This document shows positions 35,554 through 48,328 of a stretch of 64,000 nt of DNA, piece after piece. Source of the DNA: Solanum dulcamara. Lineage: Eukaryota; Streptophyta; Magnoliopsida; Solanales; Solanaceae. The translations under genes and the position numbers were made by a program. The notes below the pieces were generated by a model. That model worked only from the letters and a program-made list of their open reading frames with translations. It was not told the DNA's origin and searched no databases. The stretch covers positions 26,298,240 to 26,362,239 of the forward strand of contig NC_077245.1 in the NCBI RefSeq assembly GCF_947179165.1, written 5' to 3'. Position 1 is the first letter of the stretch. The number at the start of each line of letters is the position of its first letter.

Positions 35554-37735
35554 TGTAAGACCCTAGAAATATGATATGTCCTAATCCAAGGAACACAGAA
35601 TGAATTCTCAGAAAGTGCAAAAAATTGCCACCAGGAGCTGACCACGAAAGTCATCACGGGCAGTGGTAAATATCACAAACCGTGGTAGAGATTCATACTT
35701 TTAGGGGATAAAACACAATGGAGGAGCAAGGGCCACGGTGAGAATCACAGACCATGTAGCCCTTCGTCGTGACCCCTCCCTATGACCCTTAAGAAATTTC
35801 CCAAGGCAAGGTCCACGGATGACCTTCATGGATCGCGGAACCCTTCTTGGACCGTGGTGTATCCCCAACGAGGTCACTATGTAGGCCTCCTGCAAAACCT
35901 GCACCACGACCATCTTTCACGTCCCGTAGTGCCCTCTATGGACTATGAAGGGGCTTCATGGTAAAACTTCAGAGATTGCCTAGCAGTCCCTTTCCAAATA
36001 TTTTTCCAAGTCCCATTACCATAAGAACCCACCACGGACCGTGAAGGTCCAAGTTAAGTCAGTTCAGGCCAAATCTTAAAAGGGATAGTCTGGTCTTTTC
36101 CTGTGTTTAAATTCAAAGTGGTTTCGTTTTGAGGGTAGAATCCACCCATCTAAAGCCCCTAAACCCTTCCAAGAACTCATTATACACATGTAGGCTCAAG
36201 TCTTACAAATACTCTCTTCTCAAACTCTCCCAAGGAATCCAAGGTAAGATTAGGGTTTCATCTCAAGGCCTTCCCAAGTCTCCCTTCCTCCTCAGTCTTC
36301 ATTAGGGATTTGTTTTCCCAAGGTATGTGGGTTTTCATCCATATGTTATTTCACCCATGGAGCACAAATGTTATCAAAACTTAGTATTTTAATTTTAAAT
36401 GATGAAATTTTATATTGACTTTCAATTTTATGAAATGAAGGATTTGTTAAGGTTCTTATATGAAGAATTGAAATGTAGTTTTAAAGTGTATATGGTGGGT
36501 TATTTTAAAATGTTTAATTTGATGCATTTTCATCACTCTCATGCATGCAACTCTTATTTAAATGTATTTGGAATTTATATGAAATGAACCCACCTAGTCT
36601 TCTTATGTTGAAATGAAGTTGAAATTAAAGGTTTGACCCCAACTAAATGTTTATGAAGCAAATGCCTATGTTTAAGAAAGTCTTATGAAATGATTGAATT
36701 ATGATGAATGGTATTTTTAGCCAACGAATGGATTCAATATGAAAGGACAATTCTCACATATTTTAAATCAAATGAAATGTTTTAATGAACTATTCCACCG
36801 ATGATGATTTGAAGTCTAAAGTTATACAATGCTTATGTTATTATGATATTTAAATGCTATTTTTGTGGGATTCATCTAGCACCAAATGTAGCATGTAGAT
36901 GGAAAATCAACCTAAGGGGTCATTAAGTAAAGTCTCATGTTGCAATAACTATGCGCCAACATAGGTGCCCTTGTAGGCTATTTAGGCTAGTAGATCTACC
37001 ATTAGCCATTAATGTTAAAGTTAAAGAAATGATTAAAGTTTATGGAATTCTACCTGGCAAGTAGTCTCCCCGTGCCAACATAGGGGGTCATGTTAGATTT
37101 TATGTAATAGTTCGCATGTTCTTAAATGTCAGTTACGGTCATCTTCCCACAAAATGAAAGTTTCAAGATTTTATATGATGATTTCTCATGTATGCATTCA
37201 CCTATGAATAATGCATATAAATGTTTTTACATTTTTCATTGTATAGAATACTCATATACTTAGTACATTCAAAGTACTAACGCATACTTTTGCCTATATG
37301 ATATCACCATATAGGGACTGGCGTTGCTCCTCACTCTCCTCTACATGTCTAAGTTCGATCGTTGAAGGCTACTACTAGTTGGTTATTTCCCATGTTTCGG
37401 GGACAACACTCCTATCTTTCTTTCTTATGTTTGTATATACTCTTGAATTATTTTTGGTATTTTTTGCTTATACCTCGAGGGTGAGCTAAGGACATGTCTT
37501 AGCCCCCACCAAGTTTTAAATGTAGAAGGTATTGTTGGACAAAATGTTTGATGGTTAAGGTGGCTTGATTCTTATTCTATGTGAAATTCCTTAGTCCTGT
37601 TACCCCTTATATTTCCGCTACTTTTGTTTATCATTACCAATGAAAAGCTTAATGAATGCTAAGAGGCTTCGGTGAGGTACCTTCGGGTATCTCATTCACC
37701 ATGTCACATATAGACCCTAAGCTTGGGTCATGACA
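35554..37735 (+). repeat. 3' LTR of element 3
   Basis: 2182 bases from tgtaagaccct to gtcatgaca. The word cluster is at 35640-36050 and the anchor aaaagggatagtctggtctttt at 36078-36099. Its terminal 230 bases show what the 5' LTR lost. Confidence 0.85.
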
Positions 37736-37740
37736 ATGTC
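37736..37740 (+). repeat. Target site duplication (right), atgtc
   Basis: It matches 28338-28342. Removing element 3 and one copy restores a continuous LTR reading through cttagcccccgcc. Confidence 0.85.
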
Positions 37741-37981
37741 TTAGCCCCCGCCAAGTCTGAAGCAGTAGAGTAATTGTTGGATAAATAGATGATGCTTTCG
37801 ATATTGCTTGTGACTCTTGTACTATGTTATTTACCTTAGTCCCATTATACCCTTTTTCATCTTCTTATTATTGAACGTCATTACTTATGAAAACTAAATG
37901 AATACTAAGAGGCTTGGGTGAGGTACCTCCGGGTGTCTCATTCGCCATATCACGTCTAGGCCCTAGTCTAGGGGCATGATA
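37741..37981 (+). mobile_element. 3' LTR of gypsy element 2, last part
   Basis: It continues the LTR broken at 28342 and ends ggggcatgata, a mutated form of the family terminus. It aligns with the end of the LTR of element 3 (37500-37735). Confidence 0.75.
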
Positions 37982-38737
37982 GAGTATTATGCTCTGCTTT
38001 CATCTATTTTTTAGTAACAAAGTCAAAATAGAGTTGGAATCGACCCTCAAATTATCAAATTATAATTTATGAAATTATTAGAAAAATTCCCAAATTCTAT
38101 TATTTGTATAAGATTTAAAGATAAAATAAACAAATCAATTGAGAAATAACAAATTAAAAGTTAGAGTATTACCCTTATAAAAGAAATCTCTACTACACTT
38201 TATTTTATCCATGTCTCAGACACTTTAATAGTTACTATCCTATTTTGATACTCTTTGAGGCTTACACCGGTGACATGGAATTTTGGAAAGAGTTGTAAAG
38301 ATTTTTACACTTTTTATGAGTTTTTATGTAGAAGGATTCTGTTATGAATTATATTGGTTTTAAATATTACTTATGTGCGTATTATTTTTCACTTTTCCAT
38401 TGTAATTAGTTTTCTTAACTATCGGTCGGGGTTGAGATAGATCCCATCACTTCCGGAAGACTCTAGGTCTTGAAATTAGTTTATTTAATGGTTGATAGTA
38501 AATTTCTATATAATGATACTCAATAATCTTATCACTTATGTACTTATACAACCAGATATACTTGCACTAGTGTTTGACCTCAACAAGGGTCTTTGATTAG
38601 TGTTCTTGTATCTCAACTAGATAAAAGTAACGGAAAATCTTTCATTGAATTCAATCCAGATACGTAAAAATAAGTAGAATTTTAAAATAAGTAAATAATT
38701 ATAAAATGTATAAATCATCATATTTTGTCTTATTAAA
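37982..38737. other. AT-rich intergenic DNA, unassigned
   Basis: Between the end of element 2 and the downstream (3') side of peptide gene B. I see no coding frame or recognisable element. It may also belong to the duplication, whose copy A continues beyond the left window edge. An AATAAG word on the minus strand near 38731-38736 could act as a weak poly(A) signal for gene B. Confidence 0.4.
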
Positions 38738-38786
38738 AATCATCCAAAGAACATGCTAAAAAATAGAACTTCTAGACCATCTCTTC

Positions 38787-39026
38787 TTAAGAACTAGGTG
38801 GTGGAATAATGCAACAACAATGCTTAGAAATACACCCACAACTTTCGTAGCCAATAGATTTACAAAAGTTGGTACAATCTGCCGCAGTGTTGCAGCCTTG
38901 AGGAACTTCTGTATATCTTCCAATCACACTATGTCGTTTTTCCAATTCCACACATTTTCCCATATGGTTAAAATTGAAAATAACTACGAAATACAGAAGC
39001 ACACTAGTCCATAAAGCCTTTGTCAT
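38787..39026 (-). CDS. Secreted cysteine-rich (defensin-like) peptide, copy B
   Basis: 79 codons starting at the ATG at 39026 (a TTG two codons upstream is in frame but an unlikely start), with a TAA stop. The leader and all nine Cys are identical to copy A; the only change is residue 39, Thr (ACA) instead of Ala (GCA), from base 38912. That residue lies between the leader and the first Cys of the core, so the fold should not be affected. The TATA-like element is also kept, so both genes could be expressed. The 3' side and about 20 bases 5' of the start are unchanged too, while the sequence further upstream differs by about 7 percent. This may reflect gene conversion as well as selection. Function unknown. 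Confidence 0.8.
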   Translation of the reverse strand: MTKALWTSVLLYFVVIFNFNHMGKCVELEKRHSVIGRYTEVPQGCNTAADCTNFCKSIGYESCGCISKHCCCIIPPPSS

Positions 39027-39032
39027 TTTCAA

Positions 39033-40032
39033 AGTAAATGTAAAGTGTTTGTAATCCTTTTTGTTCAGAAATAAAATGATAAGGCCTAAGTAAGTTCTAC
39101 ATTAATTTATATACTGGTGAAGCATACAATATATAGAAAATAAATAAATATGTTATTGATTATATAAAATACATGATTGTCTTAAAAAAGTTAGAAAGTT
39201 ATTTATTTCTAAAATAATATTTACTCTCATACCTAATTTGGAGAATTCGATTACTAAAGCAATTGTTGGATTTAAAATCTAAATGATTGTCTTATTTTTT
39301 TTTGGAAATTATTTATTGATAGATAGTCTTTATAATTACACCTAATTAGGATAATATGATTATGATATGTTAGTAGGGGCGGAATAATTGACTGGGCCAA
39401 GAACTATGTATCCTTACATAGAAATTTCTTTTAATTGGGATATAATGAATTAATAGAGCCCATAAAATAAAATTTGGCGTGGGTACTTTGGTTGCGAGCT
39501 AAAATTTAAAAACGACATTGCTTTTAAACTGGTCATGAGTTTGATTGCCATGTCACGCAAAATATTTAGAGCTTCACTATATTTTTCTTACTTGTATTTT
39601 ATTTTATTTTCTCTCATACAACTTTATCTTTCTCTTTTATACTACCTTATTTATTAAATTTTCATCAAGTTTGCTTATTATTTTTTCTTTTAATCTATTG
39701 GTTTTTTTTTATTTTTCTTCCTATCCTTTTCTTTAAACCCTTTTATTTACTTTTTTTGTTTATTTTATAACTTCGTTTAGAAGTTTTTGTTAAATATTTA
39801 GAAAATACATATATTTCATCCTAAACTACTACCTAATTTTAAAGAGACACTTAAACTTTATGACCCATGAACAATTTAAAATTAACAATATTATCTCATT
39901 TTTCAGTCAATTCCACCTTTAAGGATAAAGTAATTTTGACGTGTTAAAATGCCATAAACCAATTACCAAAAAAAAAAGAAAAAGACTAGTTTTTATTTAT
40001 AAAAGAAAAAACTTTCAAAGCCCACCCCATAT
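39033..40032. other. AT-rich 5' flank of peptide gene B
   Basis: It aligns with 296-1273, without the second 520-bp unit. It contains the T-rich tract near 39560-39740 and an AT-rich block (39760-40030) found twice in copy A. No further gene seen. Confidence 0.6.
39104..39113 (-). promoter_or_regulatory. Probable TATA box of peptide gene B
   Basis: The minus strand reads TATATAAATT, the same distance from the ATG as in copy A, although bases around it have changed. Confidence 0.5.
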
Positions 40033-43000
40033 TGTAATGACCCTCCGGGTCATTTTTACTATTTTTCAATCTTTTAAGTGTTTAGAGATTTTCTTTAGTG
40101 ACCTTTAGTAATTTATGGCTTGCTGGAATTAATAGTTCGATTGCTTGGTCGTTCATTTGGATTATGTATCAGTTTTTGTGTTTTGAAGCTCTTGGAGTTT
40201 AAATAATTGACTTTGGTCAAAACTCAAGGAAAGAAGTCTCAGAATTAAATTCTGATGGATCCATTAGCTCTAAAAGAGTTATTTTAGGCTAGTGGCAAGG
40301 TCGGCTCAATTACCGACGCTTTCAGTTTAAAATTGTGCTATTAAGCATTTTAGCTTTTAAGTTTTAATCAATGTTTAACCTTGATCTAAATTCTTGGAAA
40401 ACACGCTTGGATGAAAATTCCACCATTGTGGTTACCTTTGAAATATTGAGTTTGGTCTAGAATGACCTTTCATACTTGTCACATGGCTTCTGGTCTCATT
40501 GTTAGATTTTTGTGAAATTTGGCTTAAAATGATGATTGAATATAGGATATGCTTTTAATTAAGATGACCTCGGATGAAAATTTAAGCTTAATCATTGAGT
40601 CTAGAACATCGAATTTAGTATGGAAGCATAGTTATTTTATGCGTATAGAGTTCCAAACTAATCTAGGGCATCCCTTCAAAGATTCCTATGATGGGAAAAA
40701 CCAGCTGATATACATCAGCTGGTGCAACACCAAACTGGTCTACACATGTGTGCCATTAGGCAGCAATCGAGGTAGCCAGTGGCTTTGGCTTTTGTATTAG
40801 CAAAGGTCTGAGGAGTCGGCTGTTGCATTAATGTGGCCTGACCCTCTGCATTCATGGACCTCTCCCTCTACAATCACGATAGTCAGTTGAACTGGTCTTT
40901 AAACTTAAAGACCAGTCGAGAATCAGCCTGGCCCCATTTGGTGTTATTTCGATTACTTGAGCTTGTGAACTTTGTTTGAGGTTATTTCAAATGTTCGGTT
41001 TTTGTATAGATTGTGTCTATGTATTGGAATGTTTAGGGAGCTTCATAAAGGATCATAGTGAGGTAGTTTTTATGCTCGAAGGTTTGTAAAGCTCTCCTTC
41101 CTTAGCTCTAATGGTGATTTAAATGCAGGGTGTGATTTCAGGCCATTCTGAGCCTTGACTTGTGTTTAATTTTGGGACTCAAGTTCAAGAATCTAATTAA
41201 GACCTTTTAACAGAGAATTTTATGATTATCGATTTATGTGCCATATATCTATTTTAGACTCTAAAGTTATTCTGTCTCTATTTTAAGTGATTTTGGTTTC
41301 TAAACATTCGTAATGATGAGGTGTTCAATTTTTTTAGCATAGCGGTAATTTGTGGTGTTTTGGAAGCTAATAGATCTTGTACGACAGATTTCAGAGAGTA
41401 CGAGATTGGCGTGAAGGTAGGCTACGGTCTCCCCTTTGACTGAGCTTTATTAGATAATGTTTAAGTATGGATTACATGTGATATAGGTTGTTAATAACTT
41501 AGTTTTAGGTTGCTTTCTTCTATCCTATTTTCTTGACTCTGGTTGAACCTTAGGTTAGCGTAGTCACTTGAAATACTTACTTTAGATTTGTGGACTTGTT
41601 TGTAGAATGGATTAGTTAGATTATCCTTATTTAGCACTAATATTGATAGCCTTAGTCTAGGACTGAGCCTTAAATGTGTTAGACGTGATCTTTTGACCTT
41701 GTAGCTAGGTGTGACTTTTGGTAGGGCTAGTTTTGGATGATATTCATTATTCTAGTACTTTAGACCTTAGTGGCTCATCATAGCTGTATGTATGTCTTAG
41801 CAATGCTCAGTTGTAAGAGAGAGTTGTATATTTGACGTAAGGCATCCTTTTGTGAGACATTTCTCCGTCAACGTGATTCTAAGCCACTTCTTGATTCTTT
41901 TGCCTTATGTTTAATGGTAGGCTTGTGATGCCTCATTGACTGTTGTTATATTATTGGGCTAGAGGCCATGTTCGAGGAGTAGTTTGATCCCAGATTCGTT
42001 TCCGTTGCCTTGGTAACATGGTAGGATTTTCATTACATTTTGGATTGTGTGTACCTTATTTTGATACTCGTGATGGCATGCTTTGCATTAGTTTAGTATT
42101 TTCATATACTTTATGGTATAATCCCGGTTCATTTGTTAGTTTTCACTAGTATTTTTGAGAAGACACATTTTCAAACTCGTACTATATTTAAACAGGTTTT
42201 AATAGGAGTTGTACCACCTGGATCACTTAATATACAACAACATTATGAGACTTATAAGGCATCAAGGATGTGCTCCTTTTCTACTAGAACCATCAGAGGA
42301 ATCTGGGTTGCACTCATCTTTTACTTGACTATCTAGTGTGGCATTTCCCTTTTTAGCATCAACTTGGCTACTCATTCTCCAGTAGCATGATGATGATGTT
42401 ATATATCTAAGACCTGATTTCAGCCCAGGCAGTGTATACAAAATTCACACATCACCTATAGGACCCTTTGACCATGAGTACCATTGTGTATTGGATGAGG
42501 AACTATATAGGTGCTACCTTGCAGGTCGAGGGTCAGGATGGGTCTATACACTTGGTTATTGATGATTTGTGAGAGCCACCGATGATACTATTTGTTTTTA
42601 CTACAAACTTCCATTCATACACATCGCCTATCACTAGTATGAATTTTTGATGTTTGGCACTCCCGATTTTATGGGGAGGGAGGGGTTATGTTTGTTGCTT
42701 ATATTTTGTTTGTTGTTTGTACCTTCTGGGTATGAGAGTTCTTTCAGTTATTATTTGATTATAATTGTGCTTATCTTATGTTGCATTTATAGTTGGTTAA
42801 TAGGGTGTCTTAGTCTGGACTTCTTGTTGGTACTCCCTGATAGACTGAGTTTGGATTAGTCCTCGGATGATTATTTGTTTAGCAGTGAACGTCGGCATTT
42901 CTACTATTGATTAGTTGACATCTTTAATGCTTTCTTGTTATAAATAGGATGATAGCTTACACTTTCAGGTACGTTTTTTTATTCTATTTCCTTTCTACTG

Positions 43001-44338
43001 GTATCATGTTATTCACTTTTATTTCCTATATTATCTTGTGTTATCTCCTATATAGTTACTTGTGTTGTACTTACCATGTGTATATGTTGCTCAAAGTTGC
43101 TTTATCGGTGTAGCTCAATCGGCCTATTCCTATTAGGTATCATTTTTTAGTACTCATACTATACTTCTGCACACTACAAATCATAGTAAGGGTGTAGTAA
43201 ATGTTATCACCAGTGATTTAGATTTTGTGCAAAGCCGCAGGGTTCATTATCAGTATTAGAGTATGTCTTTGGATTCCTTGAGTGGATTTTAATGGGAGTT
43301 GTACCACCTGGTTCACTCAATGTACAACTTTATGAGACTTATAAGGCATCAAGGATGTGCTCTTTTTCTATTAGCACCATTAGAGGAATCTGGGATGAAC
43401 TCGTCTTTTACTTGACTATCTATTGTGGTATTTTGTTTTTAGCATTGACTTGGCTACTCATTCTATGGTAGCACAATGATGATGTTATATATCTAAAACC
43501 TAGTTTTAGCCCAGGTGGTGTATACAGACTTCGTACGTCCCCTATAGGCCCTTTTGACTAGGATACCACTATGTATCGGATGAGGGAGATATGTAGGTGT
43601 TACCATACAGGTCGAGGGTTGGGATGGGTCTATACACTTTGCTATTGATGATTTATGAGAGCCACCGATGATACTGCTTGTTTTTACTATAAACTTCCAT
43701 TCATATGCATCGACTATCACTATTATGATTGTTTGATGTTTGGTACTTCCGGTTTTATGAGGGGTAGGGATTATGTTTGTTTCTTATATTTTGTATGTTG
43801 CTTATACCTTTTCAGGTATTGATGTTCGGTCAGTTATTTTTTATTATAATGGTGTTTATCTTATGGTGCATTTGAAGTTGGTTAATAGGGTGTCTTAGTT
43901 TGGACTTCTTGTTTGTACTCCCTGTTAAGCCGAGTTAGATTAGTCCTCATATGGTTATGTGGTTAGCAGTGAATGTCGTTATTTCTACTCTTAATTAGTT
44001 GACTTTTATAGTGCTTTCTTATTATAAATAGGTTGATGGCTTACACTTTTAGGTATGTTCCTTGATTCTGTTTTCTTTCTACTGGTATCACGTTATTCAC
44101 TCTTACTTCTTATCTTATCTTATGTTATCTACTGTGTAGTTACTTGTGTTGTACTTACCATTTTTATATATTGTTTATAGTTGTTTTATCTATTTAGCTC
44201 AATCGGCCTATTCCTATTAGGTACCATTTGCTTGGTACTCATACTATACTTCTGTACCATATAGATCATAGTAGGGGTGTAGTAAGGGTTATCACCAGTG
44301 ATTTAGTTTTTGTGCAGAGCTGCAGTCTCCATTATCAG
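40033..44338 (+). mobile_element. Very long LTR of a Tekay/Del-like gypsy element (copy B)
   Basis: It starts tgtaatgaccct and aligns with 1794-6022 at roughly 88 percent by eye, mostly transitions. It includes the 1.09-kb internal duplication (42197-43286 and 43287-about 44340) and ends before a mutated primer site. A gag fragment follows to 44626. Confidence 0.65.
40701..40916. other. Inverted repeats inside the long LTR (copy B)
   Basis: Hairpin 1 (40701-40722) has perfect 9-nt arms ccagctgat/atcagctgg around atac. Hairpin 4 (40891-40916) has perfect 12-nt arms actggtctttaa/ttaaagaccagt around ac. Compared with copy A, hairpin 4 has two substitutions, one per arm at paired positions, so pairing is preserved. 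Confidence 0.65.
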
Positions 44339-44340
44339 AG
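42197..44340 (+). repeat. 1.09-kb tandem duplication of LTR 3' part plus primer site (copy B)
   Basis: Both units start ttttaat(a/g)gga and end at gtgcaaagccgcag/gtgcagagctgcag with a tat(c/t)agag-like word. The same duplication exists in copy A, so it predates the large duplication. Confidence 0.8.
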
Positions 44341-44351
44341 TATTAGAGTTT

Positions 44352-45036
44352 TTAGAGGGTTTTCCTTGCCGCTCCATTTGGAGTTATAGCATTTGATAGC
44401 AATTGGTTCTATCTTTCTCTAGGTTGTTAGCCATGTCAGGGCCATAGAGCCGGCATGCCTTGATTCTTATAAAGAGAGTGGTACAAAGCCTCGCCCTCAG
44501 TATAGTGCTGACAACATCCTACTATGAGGTGATTATATGTTCAATGAGGTTCATCCTCCTTCTCGACCTATCTAGCCTACGAAGGTAAAACATTAGGTTC
44601 CAGGTGGTTCTGTGGTAGGTCATGTAGCCTAAGGCAAGGGAAGGGATGTTCACCAGCAGACTTAGCCTAGTAATTCAACCGCTTTATTAGGTCACTTGGC
44701 TCAGTAGGGTACTTCATCTAGATCTGGTGGCGGACAACACCAAGGCAAGTTTTATTCCCTTCAGACTCGATATGATCAGAAGGATTCCCTTGATGTGGTC
44801 GCTGGTATGTTATGATTTTGTTGTCTTAATGTTTATGCATTCTTATATTCGGGAGAAAATATTTCGTTTATGTCTCTATGTATTGCTATGAATTTCGATT
44901 TAGTCCAAAAATCTTGTTAGATCCTTTCCCAATCTCTACTCCTATTGGTGACACAAGTTTAGCTAAACAAGTATACATAAATTTCCCGATATAGATTTTT
45001 CAGAAAATCACCTCAGTTGATCTTGTAAAGCTGTAA
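44352..45036 (+). pseudogene. Fused gag remnants across a deletion (copy B)
   Basis: Up to 44626 this matches 6042-6317 of copy A; from 44633 it matches 8741 onward. The junction is a single gcctaa word present twice in copy A (6318-6323 and 8735-8740). The right part encodes a broken gag end and the start of protease. The fusion joins pieces of two different elements and has no intact frame. Confidence 0.7.
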
Positions 45037-45861
45037 ATGCTTGATTTTGATATAATTCTTAGAATGGATTGGTTACACTCATGTTATACCTTAGTCGACT
45101 GCAAAACCAGTGTTATTAAATTTTTGTTTCCTAATGTGTCGGTCATTAAATTAAAAAAAGGTAGTACCTCAGTTCCTATAGGTCTTTTTATTTCTCACCT
45201 TAAGGCCAAAAAGATGATTTCCGAGAATTGTGTCTATCATTTAGTTTGGGTTAGAGATTTTAATGCTAGAATCCCAACTCTTCAGTCTATTCTAGTTGTG
45301 CATGAATTTCTAGAAGTGTTACCCAAAGATCTTCCCGAAGTCCCTCCAAAAAGGAAAATTAACTTTGGGATAGATTTTCTTGGAGATATGCTGCTTAACT
45401 CTATTCCTCCTTATAGAATAATTCCATCTATGCTAAAGGAGTTGAAATATTAGTTGAAGAACCTACTAAATAAATGTTTCATCAAACTCAACATCCCACC
45501 ATGGGGTGCCCCAATTCTCTTTATGCATAAAAAAATATGGTTCTACGATATGTGCATTGATTATTATTTGTTTAACAAGTTCAGAATAAAGAATAAGTAT
45601 TCCATATCTAGGATTTATAACTTGTTCGATCAGCTTCATAGTACAACCTTTTTTGCTAAGATAGACCTTAGAATAGGCTATCACCATCTCAGAGTCACAA
45701 AATGTGAGATTCTGAAGATAACCTTTAGAACTTGGTATGATCACTATGTATTTGTGGTTTTGTATTTTGGTCTAACAAATGCTCCTGTAGCTTTTATAAA
45801 TTTGATGAATAGGGTATTCAAAGAGAATTTTGGATATATTATTCATTGTCTTCATAGATGA
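45037..45861 (+). pseudogene. Protease end and reverse transcriptase (copy B element)
   Basis: One frame runs for 275 codons with a single in-frame TAG at 45451-45453. It covers the end of protease (LDFDIILRMDWLHS), the linker (EFLEVLPKDLPEVPPKR) and the reverse transcriptase fingers and palm ([43 protein letters not shown]). A frameshift near 45835 breaks it just before the catalytic FxDD motif, which is seen in another frame at about 45850. This is the part copy A deleted. Confidence 0.8.
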
Positions 45862-46929
45862 TATCTTGATTTATTCTCGATGTGAGGATGAGCATGCATG
45901 TCATTTGAGGATTATCTTGCAGTTTCTTAAGGACCATCAGTTGTTGGTAATTCCAATAAGTGTGAATTTTTGTTAAGGTTTGTAGTGTTCCTTGGCCATA
46001 TTATCTATTCAGAAGGGATAAAGGTTGATCCTTAAAAGAATGAAGCAGTTAAGAATTGTCCTAGATCTCTTTTTCCCTTAGATATTAGGAGTTGTTTGGG
46101 TTTAGCTGGTTAGCATAGATGATTTATGGATAGTTTTTCCTCAATTTCTTCTCCTTTGAATAGGTTGACAGAGAATAATCCAAAATTTTAGTTGTCCGAT
46201 GCTTGTGAGAAGATTTTTTAAGAGTTGAAGACTCTACTTACTACAACCCCAATTTTGACTCTAAAAGAAGGTTTAGATGGTTTTTTAGTTTATTGAGATT
46301 CTTCCAGAATTGTTCTTGGTTGTGTGTTCATATAACATCGCAAGCTCATAGCTTATACTTCTAGGTAGATTAAATTTCATGAAAGGAAATACCCGACTCA
46401 TGATCTCAAATTGGCATGAATGGTGTTTGCCTTGAAGATATTGAGGCACTATCTGTATGGTGTTTATGTGGATATGTTCACCCATCATAAGAGTCTTCAG
46501 TATGTGTTTAATTAAAAGATTTTAAATTTTCACCAGAGGAGATAACTTGAGTTATTAAAAGATTATGATATGAGTATTTTGTATTATCTGTGTAAAGAAC
46601 ATATTGTGGCGGATTCTCTTAGCAAGTTGTCCATGAGTAGTGTTTTTCATATTGAGGATGATAAAAAGAAGTTTGTTCATGATGTTCATAGACTTTCCTA
46701 TTTTGGAGTTAGTTTATTGGATTCAGAAGATGCTACAGTTATTGTTCAGAATAGTTTGAAATCTTCTCTTGTGATGGATATTATGTCAAATCAAAATAAG
46801 GATCCAAATTTTGTTCAATTGAAGGAAGTGGTTCTTAAAAAGATGGTTGAGGCTTTCTCCCAAAAAGGAGATGGTGTGTTTCATTATCACGTTCAATTGT
46901 GTGTTCCAAATGTTGATTGCTTGAAGTAA
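45862..46929 (+). pseudogene. Reverse transcriptase end and RNase H (copy B element)
   Basis: Broken frames give the connection domain and RNase H. The last part is open for 119 codons (46570-46929) and reads from an RNase H end (HIVADSLSKLS) into the integrase spacer. Several earlier stops; not functional. Confidence 0.7.
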
Positions 46930-47890
46930 CAAATTATAGCAGAAGCATACAATTCTCGATATTCTATTTATAAGAGAGGTACTAATATGTATCATGACTT
47001 ACTGGAAGTCTATAAATATAATGGGATGAAAAAGGTCACTACAAAAGTTTTGGTTATGTGTCCTAATTGCCAACAAGTTAAGGTTGAGCATCAGAAACTA
47101 GACGTTATGGTCTAATATTATTAGAATTCCTACTTGAATGTTGGAATATTTGAATATAGAATTCATCACAGGTTTTCCTCGTACACATTGACAACATGAT
47201 TCTATATGGGTGATTATATACCGAATGACAAAGTCGACATATTTCCTTCCTGTTAAAACTCCCTACTCAGATAATAGTTATACTAGAATTTACATTTGAG
47301 AGATGGTGAAATTGCATGAAGTCCCCATATTCATCATTTTGGACAATGGTATTCACTTCACATCTTACCTTTGGAGATTATTTTAGAAAGGTAGATACAC
47401 TAGTTAATCTTAGTACAAATTTTCATCCACAAACAATTGGCTAGGACAAATGGACTCTTCAGACCTCGGTGGATATGTTGAGAGCTTGCGTTATTAATTT
47501 TTATGGTAATTAGGATGATCATTTGCCTCTTATCAAGTTTTTTTACAACAATGTTTACAATTTTAGTATTTATATGGCTATATTTAAGGTGCTCTGTGGT
47601 AGGAGGTACACGTAGCCTATTGTATCACCCAGAAAAGTGTCTAAGCTAAAACCTGAACCATGCTTCATATAAATATTGGGTCGTATAGGTGATTCTCAAT
47701 TGTTAATAGGTTTTAAGGTAAATTACTTAGTGTGGGATTATATTTGGATATGTTTTAAGGTCACAAGAATTCTCTAGCATAAAGTTGAGTTGAAAGTTTC
47801 CTTACCAACTGAGTTTAATTATATGATTTTACATGGGTCAACTTCAAATGATCATATATCCTAAAAAATAAAGAATTAGGTATCCCTTTA
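46930..47890 (+). pseudogene. Integrase remnant (copy B element)
   Basis: Integrase wording is present in pieces: a zinc region near 46990-47090, core wording near 47140-47390 (for example NGIHFTSYLWRLF) and GQ-type wording near 47430. The C-terminal GPY/chromodomain region is hard to recognise after about 47640. The LTR begins at 47891. Confidence 0.55.
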
Positions 47891-48328
47891 TGTAATACCC
47901 CCTAAAAACGTTGTATATGATGTTCCAATTCTCGATGAAAATAATATAGCTTCTATATTTTTGACATAACTTTTAATAGGTTTGTTCAAATTAGGTGAAT
48001 CAAATTTTTAAATAATCTGAACATCATTACCTACAACTTTTATGAAGACTATATTTTAAGTTTTATAGGTTAATTAGGTCACATAAATTAATTGTTGCAT
48101 GACATAGTGTTGTGATGAAATGAAGTATTTGTAGAAGAAAAATCATTTCACTGTAGGATGCTTCAAATTGGTTGATTTTTGAATGACATGAAAGTAGACT
48201 TCTAGAGAAACAATTCATATGAAGACACAAAATCTTATGCGGAAGTTATCTTATTCAAACGCAACTCTGAAAAAGGGTATTTTGTTAAAAGAAGGTTTAT
48301 CTCACCAACCATGAAAAAATCTAGATCC

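Larger units (their letters stand above)
28343..37735 (+). mobile_element. Gypsy element 3, nested in the LTR of element 2
   Basis: It starts tgtaagaccct and ends gggtcatgaca, flanked by the 5-bp duplication atgtc. The target is the 3' LTR of element 2, a member of the same family. Inside lie gag, protease, reverse transcriptase, RNase H, integrase and a purine tract in normal order, all with stops. The left LTR lost its last 230 or so bases together with the primer site, so the copy could not be replicated even with enzymes supplied by another element. Confidence 0.85.
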
